The notes under the pieces: model-generated
Told to the model about the DNA's origin: nothing
The model's database searches: none
What the model saw: the letters and a program-made list of their open reading frames with translations, nothing else
Translations under genes and position numbers: made by a program
Assembly: GCA_025351205.1 (NCBI GenBank)
Contig: JANXWI010000525.1
Coordinates: 1-10,585, forward strand
Reading direction: 5' to 3'
Length of the DNA: 10,585 nt
DNA from: Deinococcus sp.
Lineage (GTDB): Bacteria; Deinococcota; Deinococci; Deinococcales; Deinococcaceae
Part shown: in pieces, positions 5,816-10,585 of the stretch
Position numbering within the stretch: position 1 is the stretch's first letter
Layout: every line of letters starts with the position of its first letter

Positions 5816-5865
5816 GATCGGTTGACACTGTACTAACCGGAAAGAGAGGCTGTACCGAACCGATC
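5816..5865. repeat. 8-bp perfect inverted repeat upstream of crcB
   Basis: GATCGGTT 5816-5823 is repeated in inverse as AACCGATC 5858-5865, 34 bp apart. Between them CTGTAC-N(1-2)-AACCG occurs twice (from 5828 and 5850). It lies 30 bp before crcB and could be a regulator site or part of a repeat. A TTGACA at 5822-5827 has no matching -10. Confidence 0.4.
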
Positions 5866-5881
5866 CTGCTGCCAGGCGGGC

Positions 5882-5887
5882 TATCCT
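5882..5887 (+). promoter_or_regulatory. Putative -10 box (TATCCT) for leaderless crcB mRNA
   Basis: TATCCT is followed by 7 nt (GGGTCAC) and the crcB ATG at 5895. No Shine-Dalgarno is present. If used, the transcript would have no 5' untranslated region. Confidence 0.55.
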
Positions 5888-5894
5888 GGGTCAC

Positions 5895-6287
5895 ATGTGG
5901 TCTGGAACGATACTGACAGGCGTGGCGCTGGGCGGAATGCTGGGCGCACTGGCGCGCTACGCCCTGACGGCGCTGCTGGCCCCGCTGCTGGCCCGTACGG
6001 GCCATTCCTGGGCCACCTTGCCCTGGGCCACGCTGCTGATCAATGTCAGCGGCTCGTTTGCGCTGGGGCTGCTGGCGGCGCTGGCGGCCCGGAGCGCGGT
6101 CAGCCCGGAGTGGCGAGCGGCCATCGGGGTGGGCTTTCTAGGGGCGTACACCACCTTCAGCACCTTCAGCGTCGATCTGGACGGGCTGCTGACGCGCGGC
6201 GAGGGGTGGCGGGCGAGCCTGTACCTGCTGGGGAACGTCGGGCTGGGGCTGGTGGCGGCGGTGGCCGGGCGGCTTGTGGGGCGGTGA
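5895..6287 (+). CDS. crcB: Fluoride ion channel Fluc/CrcB
   Basis: Small inner-membrane protein, 130 aa, that works as an antiparallel dimer to let fluoride leave the cell. Four hydrophobic helices are visible. Family motifs: GGMLGALARY in the first helix (Arg21), TLLINVSGSFALGLL with the pore Asn50, and GFLGAYTTFSTFS (79-92) with the phenylalanines that line the fluoride path and the central Na+-site loop. Length is normal. The start is supported by the TATCCT box 7 nt upstream. It stands alone: 208 bp after the HMA-like gene and 538 bp before xseA, both gaps filled with palindromic repeats. I find no fluoride riboswitch. Confidence 0.95.
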   Translation: MWSGTILTGVALGGMLGALARYALTALLAPLLARTGHSWATLPWATLLINVSGSFALGLLAALAARSAVSPEWRAAIGVGFLGAYTTFSTFSVDLDGLLTRGEGWRASLYLLGNVGLGLVAAVAGRLVGR

Positions 6288-6353
6288 TGTCGCATCGGCT
6301 GGCGTTGAACTGCCGGGCTTCGGCTTTGAGCATTTGCCTTGCCCCACCCCCCA

Positions 6354-6381
6354 GCCCCCTACCCCACCGGGTAGGGGGGGC
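6354..6381. repeat. GC-rich hairpin repeat after crcB
   Basis: CCCCCTACCC 6355-6364 pairs perfectly with GGGTAGGGGG 6369-6378 around a CACC loop, preceded by CCCCACCCCCCAG. It lies about 70 bp after the crcB stop. It might slow transcription but lacks a T-tract. Confidence 0.7.
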
Positions 6382-6628
6382 CTACAGAACCGTCGAGCGC
6401 TGCGCGATAGGCAAGGCACGTCGGTTGACACAACGGGGTATTGACCCTGGTTTTGTTGATCTGGAAAGCGGAAATCCGCTTCTTGATGTTAGAAGGTTCG
6501 TCGGGTCATCTCAATCGAGGAACTGCCTGGGCGCGGCTTTGATCCGCCGAAGGCTGTGCGAAAACGATCTGGTGGGGCCTTTGATGCATCCTGACGATTC
6601 ACTTTCAACTCCAACGCCCTGGCCTTTA

Positions 6629-6684
6629 CCCCTCGCCCCCGGCGGGAGAGGGACGCTGCGAAGCAGCGGGGAGAGGGGGCGTCC
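6629..6684 (-). repeat. GC-rich palindromic repeat, copy 2 (inverted relative to 5737-5788)
   Basis: First hairpin CCCTCGCCC 6630-6638 / GGGAGAGGG 6644-6652 (8 of 9 pairs). Second hairpin CGCTGC 6654-6659 / GAA / GCAGCG 6663-6668. Alternatively GGACGC 6651-6656 pairs with GCGTCC 6679-6684. Read on the minus strand, it has the same module order as the copy upstream of crcB: GCTTCGC, CCCTCTCCC, CCCGC..GGGGCGAGGG. Confidence 0.65.
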
Positions 6685-6721
6685 GAGCCGAGTGAAACTA
6701 ACCACCTATCTTGGCCTTTTG

Positions 6722-6757
6722 CCCCTCCCCCTTGAGGGGGGAGGCCGGGAGGGGGTG
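6722..6757. repeat. GC-rich hairpin repeat before xseA
   Basis: CCTCCCCC 6724-6731, TTGA loop, GGGGGGAGG 6736-6744, then GCCGGGAGGGGGTG. It is a palindrome of a type widely scattered in GC-rich bacterial intergenic regions and distinct in sequence from the other repeats here. Confidence 0.65.
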
Positions 6758-6825
6758 AGCGGGCCAGGAAAATCAGTCAGCGCCGTGCCAATTGTCCCCA
6801 TTCTTTCCTCCCTGGTCCCCGCCCC

Positions 6826-8010
6826 ATGACCCGCGCCCCCGAACAGTTTCTGGAACTCGCCGACCTGCTGGGCTACGTGTCTCAGGTGGTCACGCGCGGC
6901 ATTCCGGGGGCGGTGTGGGTGCGGGCCGAGCTGAGCAGTGTCACCGATCGCCGCCACCTGTACCTCGACGTGGTGCAGCTCGAAGACGGGCAAGAGGTCG
7001 CCAAGGCGCGGGCCACCCTCTGGGCGCGGGAGCGCTACAGCCTGGAGGGCAAGTTCAGGAAGGCCACCGGCGGCAGATTACAGGCAGGCATGAAGGTGCT
7101 GCTGTACGTCACCGCCGAGTTTCACCCGCAGTACGGCTTCTCGCTGCACATTCTCGACCTCTCGCCGGAGTTCACGGTGGGGGATCAGGCCATCAAGCTC
7201 GACAACATCCGCCGAGTGCTGGACGCCGAGGGGCTGCTGGAACGCAACCGTCTCCTGCCGCCGCCGGGCGACTTTTCGAGGGTGGCCGTCATCTCGCCCC
7301 GGCAGGCGGCGGGCCTGGGCGACTTCGTGCGCGAGGCCACGCGGCTGGAGCGGGCGGGCGCGGTGGAGTTCGTGTACCTCCAGGCCACCTTCCAGGGCCG
7401 CGAGGCGGCGACCAGCCTGATGACCGCCCTCTCTTCGGCGCTGCTCACGCACCTGGAGGCCCCGCTGGACGCGCTGGTGATCATCCGGGGCGGCGGGGCG
7501 CAGACCGACCTGGCCTGGCTGAACGACCTGGAACTGGCCCGCATGGTGGCCCGCTTCCCGGTGCCGGTCATCACCGGGATCGGGCACGCCCGCGACGACG
7601 GAATCCTGGACGAGCTGGCGTGCGTGCGTACCGACACGCCCAGCAAGGCCGCCGCCTACATTCTGAATACGGTACTGGCCGGGGCCGGAAGCGCCCTGGA
7701 CGCCTACCGCCAGATTCTCGGAACCGGGCAAGGCGTGCTGGAACAGGCCGGGAGCAACGCCGCCTGGATGATGGGCCGCCTGAACCGGGCCGCGCAGGGC
7801 AGGGTGAACACCGAGGCCGAGCGCCTGGACAGCGCCATGCGCGCCGTGTTGGGCCTGACGCCCGCGCGCACGCTGGGCCGGGGCTACACACTGGTGCGCG
7901 GCGAGGGCGGGCAGGTGCTGACGCGGGCCGCGCAGGTGACTGCGGGCGACGCGCTGAGCCTGGAATTCGTGGACGGACAGGTGGGGGTCACGGCCCGTTC
8001 AGGCGGTTGA
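6826..8010 (+). CDS. xseA: Exodeoxyribonuclease VII large subunit
   Basis: Catalytic large subunit of exonuclease VII, which degrades single-stranded DNA from both ends in mismatch and damage repair. 394 aa, close to the usual 400-450. An N-terminal OB-fold DNA-binding region (about 1-115) shows VWVRAELSSVTDRRHLYLDV and QYGFSLHILDLSPEFTVGD. The catalytic domain carries VAVISPRQAAGLGDF, VIIRGGGAQTDLAWLND with Arg221 and the triple glycine, and ITGIGHARDDGILDELA with His254, followed by RTDTPSKAA. These are the diagnostic XseA motifs. The helical C-terminal part is shorter than in E. coli and ends in the LGRGYTLVRG module. No xseB is in the window. The ATG at 6826 has no visible ribosome binding site or TANNNT box; no better in-frame start is seen. 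Its last 12 bp overlap the convergent kinase gene. Confidence 0.93.
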   Translation: MTRAPEQFLELADLLGYVSQVVTRGIPGAVWVRAELSSVTDRRHLYLDVVQLEDGQEVAKARATLWARERYSLEGKFRKATGGRLQAGMKVLLYVTAEFHPQYGFSLHILDLSPEFTVGDQAIKLDNIRRVLDAEGLLERNRLLPPPGDFSRVAVISPRQAAGLGDFVREATRLERAGAVEFVYLQATFQGREAATSLMTALSSALLTHLEAPLDALVIIRGGGAQTDLAWLNDLELARMVARFPVPVITGIGHARDDGILDELACVRTDTPSKAAAYILNTVLAGAGSALDAYRQILGTGQGVLEQAGSNAAWMMGRLNRAAQGRVNTEAERLDSAMRAVLGLTPARTLGRGYTLVRGEGGQVLTRAAQVTAGDALSLEFVDGQVGVTARSGG

Positions 8011-8493
8011 CGCGGCCAGCCACGCTGTTGCCTGACGATCAGAACGCAGCTGGATCAGGGTCAGATGCGGCATGGCCCCGAGTGCTGCCAGTTGCCCGCG
8101 CTGCACCGCCGGGAACCCCCAGATGAAACGCAGGAATTCCAGGTTCAGCGGCTCCCGTCCTAGGTCCAGCGCATCGGGGCGGCGGCTCAGCACGGCGCGG
8201 CGCACGGCCCGGTACAGGCACAGCGTTCTCGGATAGTCCAGCACGATCACGGTGTCGGCCCGCGCTGCCCGCAGTGGCACGGTGGACGTGTAGTTGCCGT
8301 CAAGAATCCAGGCGTCGGCAGCGATCAGTCCACGCACTCTGGCCTCCCACTCCGCTGCCTCGGGGCGCACCCAGCCGGGCCGCCAGTATTCGGCGTCGAG
8401 GTGGGTCAGCGGTAAGCCCGTGCGCCGCGCCAGCTCGCGAGCAACGGTGGATTTGCCCGCGCCGGGGCTGCCGATCACCAGAACGCGCCGCAT
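7999..8493 (-). CDS. P-loop NTPase, small kinase-like (adenylate kinase/FlaR-related) protein
   Basis: 164-aa cytosolic nucleotide-binding protein. The Walker A motif GSPGAGKST is at residues 8-16 and is followed by a helix and THLDAEYWRPGW. WILDGNYTSTVPLRAARADTVIVLDYPR (about 62-90, broken by the Arg-Ala pair) matches the 'DGNY...R...AD..I.LD.P' pattern of the adenylate-kinase-like group often annotated as 'topology modulation protein FlaR'. An arginine-rich lid (RAVRRAVLSRRPD) follows. The substrate is unknown; 'topology modulation' is a historical name and should not be taken literally. The start is supported by TAGGCT 6 nt upstream on the minus strand. It is divergent from the aminotransferase (64 bp gap) and overlaps the xseA end by 12 bp. 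Confidence 0.85.
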   Translation of the reverse strand: MRRVLVIGSPGAGKSTVARELARRTGLPLTHLDAEYWRPGWVRPEAAEWEARVRGLIAADAWILDGNYTSTVPLRAARADTVIVLDYPRTLCLYRAVRRAVLSRRPDALDLGREPLNLEFLRFIWGFPAVQRGQLAALGAMPHLTLIQLRSDRQATAWLAASTA

Positions 8494-8499
8494 CTGTCC

Positions 8500-8505
8500 A
8501 GCCTA
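8500..8505 (-). promoter_or_regulatory. Putative -10 box (TAGGCT) for leaderless kinase mRNA
   Basis: Minus-strand TAGGCT, 6 nt (GGACAG), then ATG at 8493. It is one half of a 64-bp divergent promoter region shared with the aminotransferase. Confidence 0.5.
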
Positions 8506-8545
8506 GCGGTTCGGCCACTCTTCCTCCTCGCTCTCAGTTTCGGCC

Positions 8546-8551
8546 TACCAT
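8546..8551 (+). promoter_or_regulatory. Putative -10 box (TACCAT) for leaderless aminotransferase mRNA
   Basis: TACCAT, 6 nt (GACGCC), then ATG at 8558. No Shine-Dalgarno at normal spacing. The expected -35 area of this promoter and of the divergent kinase promoter overlap around 8523-8528. Confidence 0.55.
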
Positions 8552-8557
8552 GACGCC

Positions 8558-9712
8558 ATGACGACCACCTTCAGCCCGCGCCTCTCCGAGCAGGTGCAGC
8601 GCCTGCGGCCTTCGAGCACCATCGCCGTCACGTCCCGCGCCCTGGAGATGCAGCGGGCCGGCATCGACGTGCTGAGCATGGCCGCCGGGGAACCCGATTT
8701 CGACACCCCGGCGCATGTGGTGCGGGCCGCGAAGGCGGCGATAGATGCGGGTAAGACCCGCTACACGCAGGTGCAGGGCATTCCAGAGTTGCGTGAGGCC
8801 ATCGCTGCCAAGCTGAAACGCGAGAACGGCCTGCACTACACGCCCGACCAGGTCACGGTGGGCAACGGCGGCAAGCAGAGCCTGTTCAATGCGTTTTTTG
8901 CACTGCTGGACCCCGGCGACGAGGTGCTGATTCCGGCCCCATATTGGGTCAGCTACCCGGAGATGGTGCGCTTCGCGGGCGGCGTGCCGGTGGCGGTGCA
9001 GACCGATGCGGCCACCGGCTACGCCCTGGACGTGGAGGCGCTGCGGGCGGCCATCACGCCCCGCACGAAGCTGATCGTGCTGAACAGCCCCGGCAACCCC
9101 ACGGGCGCGGTGTTTCCGGAGGCCACCCTGCGTGCAGTCGCAGACCTGGCCCAGCAGCACGGTCTGTTGATCGTGACCGACGAGATGTACGAGCACATCG
9201 TGTATGACCGCCAGCACGTGAGTATCGCCCGCTTTGCGCCGGAGCACACCCTGACCGTGAATGGGGCCAGCAAGGCGTATGCCATGACCGGCTGGCGCAT
9301 CGGGTACGCGGCGGGACCATTGCCCCTGATTAAAGCCATGAACGCCATCCAGGGCCAGAGCACCAGCAACGCCAGCAGCGTGTCTCAGTGGGCGGCAGCG
9401 GCAGCGATTGCCGACAGCCGCGAGTTCATAGAAATGGCGCGGGGGCAGTTTCAGCAGCGCCGTGACCGGATCGTGGCGGGGCTGAACGCCATCGGGCTGA
9501 GTACGCCCACGCCCGACGGGGCCTTCTACGTGCTGGCCGACACCACCCGCATTCACGAGAGCGAGCTGGAGGCCACCCGCATCATTCTGGACGAGGCGAA
9601 GGTAGCGGTGGTGCCGGGCACCGACTTCCTGGCCCCGGGGCGGGTGCGACTGAGTTACGCCACCAGCCTGGAAACGATTGACGCGGTGCTGGGACGGCTG
9701 CGTTCGCTCTAG
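8558..9712 (+). CDS. aspC: Pyridoxal-phosphate aspartate aminotransferase (class I, Thermus type)
   Basis: Cytosolic enzyme transferring the amino group between aspartate and 2-oxoglutarate; relatives of this Ib subgroup can also accept other substrates. 384 aa, normal length. It closely follows the Thermus thermophilus enzyme: LSEQVQRLRPSSTIAV, AAGEPDFDTP, YTQVQGIPELREAIA, NGGKQSLFNAFFALLDPGDEV, PYWVSYPEMVRFAGG, LNSPGNPTGAV, VTDEMYEHIVYD. The PLP-binding Schiff-base lysine is Lys239 in NGASKAYAMTGWRIGY; the phosphate/carboxylate arginine is in GWRIGY, and a second carboxylate-binding Arg is in GRVRLSYA near the C-terminus. The start is fixed by the TACCAT box 6 nt upstream. The TAG stop overlaps the convergent methyltransferase stop within CTAG. 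Assigning it to aspartate rather than a broader aminotransferase rests on the Thermus resemblance. Confidence 0.92.
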   Translation: MTTTFSPRLSEQVQRLRPSSTIAVTSRALEMQRAGIDVLSMAAGEPDFDTPAHVVRAAKAAIDAGKTRYTQVQGIPELREAIAAKLKRENGLHYTPDQVTVGNGGKQSLFNAFFALLDPGDEVLIPAPYWVSYPEMVRFAGGVPVAVQTDAATGYALDVEALRAAITPRTKLIVLNSPGNPTGAVFPEATLRAVADLAQQHGLLIVTDEMYEHIVYDRQHVSIARFAPEHTLTVNGASKAYAMTGWRIGYAAGPLPLIKAMNAIQGQSTSNASSVSQWAAAAAIADSREFIEMARGQFQQRRDRIVAGLNAIGLSTPTPDGAFYVLADTTRIHESELEATRIILDEAKVAVVPGTDFLAPGRVRLSYATSLETIDAVLGRLRSL

Positions 9713-10467
9713 GTCAGCAATCTCAGCACCCGCAGCAGCCCGCCGAATTTAAACCGTCCCACTGTGTTGCCCGGCAGAAACTGGTTCAACTCGCTGTCCA
9801 GCCACGCGGCAATGCTCTCCGGCGTCTCGCGGCCCTCATCACTCGCCGCCACGGTGTTGCTGTGGCTCATCAGGTAGGCCGCCAGTCCAGTGCGGTTAAA
9901 GGTGTGGGCGTGGTCGAAGCGTTCCTCGTGGAAGCCGAAACCCTCTGATGTGGCCTGGGCCTCGTCCAGCGCATACGGCCAGCGGGGCGGCGAGGGGTAG
10001 CGTTCACCGTACTGGTCCGACATCCAAACCTTGAAGCCCGGCTGACCCTTCAGCTCACCCAGGAAAAACATGTCGTACACCGCCAGAACGCCGCCCGGCT
10101 TCAGGGTGCGCCGCGCCTCGGCGTAAAAGCGGGGGCGGTCAAACCAGTGGATGCCCTGCGCTACCGTCAACATGTCCAGGCAGGCGTCCGGCAGGGGTAG
10201 CGCCTCGGCGGGGGCCAGGGCGTAGGCGACGCGTGGGTGGGGTACGGCCCGCTCCAGCATGGCCGCCGAGGCGTCGAAGGCCAGCACCCTGTCAACCAGG
10301 TCGGCCAGCGCTACGCTTGAAAGTCCAGTTCCGCAGGCCACGTCTGCGCCCAGCGCGTGCCCGCCCAGCCAGGGCTTCAGCTGCTCCATGAACAGCGGGT
10401 GGATATAGGGTCGCCCCGCCGCGTACCGTGCCGCGCCGCCCTCGCTCTGAAACGGGTTGCGAATCAT
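9709..10467 (-). CDS. Class I SAM-dependent methyltransferase (Methyltransf_11 type)
   Basis: 252-aa protein with the Rossmann-like methyltransferase fold. Motif I is ADVACGTGLSS (41-51), with the acidic SAM-ribose residue at the end of the second strand in AFDASAAML (Asp65). PEALPLPDACLDMLTVAQGIHWFD is the motif around the fourth strand (split here at its prolines), and ARRTLKPGGVLAVYDM is the standard post-motif. The N-terminus NPFQSEGGAARYAAGRPYIHP resembles the family's 'F...A..Y...RP.YP' opening. That favours ATG 10467 over the ATG at 10515, which would add 16 basic residues. TATTGT lies 5 nt before 10467. The acceptor is unknown (small molecule likely, as in trans-aconitate- or ubiquinone-type relatives). 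It converges on the aminotransferase with a 4-bp overlap and is divergent from the gene starting at 10538. Confidence 0.88.
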   Translation of the reverse strand: MIRNPFQSEGGAARYAAGRPYIHPLFMEQLKPWLGGHALGADVACGTGLSSVALADLVDRVLAFDASAAMLERAVPHPRVAYALAPAEALPLPDACLDMLTVAQGIHWFDRPRFYAEARRTLKPGGVLAVYDMFFLGELKGQPGFKVWMSDQYGERYPSPPRWPYALDEAQATSEGFGFHEERFDHAHTFNRTGLAAYLMSHSNTVAASDEGRETPESIAAWLDSELNQFLPGNTVGRFKFGGLLRVLRLLT

Positions 10468-10472
10468 GGCCC

Positions 10473-10478
10473 ACAATA
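10473..10478 (-). promoter_or_regulatory. Putative -10 box (TATTGT) for the methyltransferase gene
   Basis: Minus-strand TATTGT, 5 nt (GGGCC), then ATG at 10467. It supports the shorter start. The -35 region is not recognisable. Confidence 0.45.
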
Positions 10479-10525
10479 CCCGCTTGCGTTTACTTTCTGC
10501 CCATCCGGCGCGCATGGGTCGGCTC

Positions 10526-10531
10526 TAACCT
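10526..10531 (+). promoter_or_regulatory. Putative -10 box (TAACCT) for the gene at the right edge
   Basis: TAACCT, 6 nt (GAATGT), then ATG at 10538: the same leaderless arrangement as elsewhere in the window. Confidence 0.5.
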
Positions 10532-10537
10532 GAATGT

Positions 10538-10585
10538 ATGTCACGGGCTTTTGTCAAGGAAGACGGCGGTGGCCGCTGGGAGCCG
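10538..10585 (+). CDS. Start of an unidentified gene, cut by window edge
   Basis: Sixteen codons are visible, reading MSRAFVKEDGGGRWEP, and the frame stays open to the edge. The ATG is chosen because TAACCT lies exactly 6 nt upstream; a competing out-of-frame ATG at 10534 is only 2 nt from that box. Proteins opening with SRAFVKED occur among small GreA/GreB-related proteins, but 16 residues are too few to name it. Divergent from the methyltransferase gene with 70 bp between the starts. Confidence 0.5.
   Translation, partial: MSRAFVKEDGGGRWEP

Larger units (their letters stand above)
6288..6825. other. 538-bp non-coding region between crcB and xseA rich in palindromic repeats
   Basis: No frame here looks like a protein. 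It holds three separate strong GC-rich hairpins (listed separately) and, between the first and second, about 240 bp of lower-GC sequence. That stretch contains TCGGTTGACAC (6421-6431), also found at 5818-5828, and a perfect inverted repeat AAGCGGA 6466-6472 / TCCGCTT 6475-6481. No convincing xseA promoter or ribosome binding site is visible before 6826. Confidence 0.7.

Noticed and set aside
5822..5850. TTGACA at 5822-5827 as the crcB promoter
   Set aside because: No -10 hexamer at 16-18 bp; the TATCCT box near the ATG is too far away to pair with it.
5687..5894. Fluoride riboswitch upstream of crcB
   Set aside because: I looked for the characteristic conserved pseudoknot and terminator layout and did not see it; a leaderless-type box sits next to the ATG instead.
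6354..6381. Hairpin after crcB as an intrinsic terminator
   Set aside because: Strong stem but followed by mixed sequence rather than a T-tract, so it is listed as a repeat only.
6425..6453. TTGACA at 6425-6430 as a promoter for a small RNA or xseA
   Set aside because: The sequence 16-18 bp downstream does not resemble a -10 box, and xseA starts nearly 400 bp away.
5897..6829. Open frame of 310 codons covering crcB and the repeat-rich gap
   Set aside because: It runs out of frame through crcB and then through palindromic repeats; the composition is not protein-like.
6792..8126. Open frame of 444 codons on the + strand overlapping xseA
   Set aside because: Shifted frame of xseA, with a Gly/Arg/Pro-dominated product and no motifs.
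8534..9556. Open frame of 340 codons antisense to the aminotransferase
   Set aside because: Shadow of a gene with an intact PLP site; rich in His/Gly/Arg and without a domain.

Overview
The window is GC-rich, densely coded bacterial chromosome. It most likely comes from Deinococcus or a close relative. Three things point there: the aminotransferase reads like the Thermus/Deinococcus aspartate aminotransferase; one gene encodes a DUF1999 protein, a family I know from Thermus and Deinococcus; and many genes have a TANNNT box 5-7 nt before the start codon, which is the arrangement known for leaderless mRNAs in Deinococcus.

Layout. 1-815 (+): 3' part of an ammonium transporter gene (amtB), closed by a clear intrinsic terminator. 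816-1211: AT-richer gap between convergent genes, holding a 125-bp element with perfect 13-bp terminal inverted repeats and internal hairpins that looks like a small non-autonomous transposable element. 1212-2380 (-): an unrecognised 147-aa protein overlapping pth (peptidyl-tRNA hydrolase) by GTGA. 2469-4637 (-): a compact apparent operon of GntR/FCD regulator, VOC (glyoxalase-fold) protein and nitrilase. Its promoter carries a perfect TTGACA -35 inside a palindrome that fits the GntR operator rule, so it looks like a self-regulated nitrile-linked catabolic unit. 4824-5686 (+): a DUF1999 GNAT-fold protein and a small metal-binding-like domain protein lacking the CxxC. 5895-6287 (+): crcB fluoride channel, flanked by inverted copies of a GC-rich palindromic repeat. 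6288-6825: 538 bp without a gene but with three strong GC-rich hairpin repeats. 6826-8010 (+): xseA, exonuclease VII large subunit. 7999-8493 (-): small P-loop kinase-like protein. 8558-9712 (+): aspartate aminotransferase. 9709-10467 (-): class I SAM methyltransferase, whose stop codon shares a CTAG palindrome with the aminotransferase. 10538-10585 (+): first 16 codons of another gene.

Most genes are housekeeping or single-function: nitrogen uptake, translation quality control, DNA repair, fluoride export, amino-acid metabolism. The part most worth attention is the GntR-VOC-nitrilase operon with its operator and promoter. Next come the possible small mobile element, the repeats around crcB, and the consistent leaderless-start architecture. 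I see no CRISPR array, tRNA, rRNA or complete insertion sequence.
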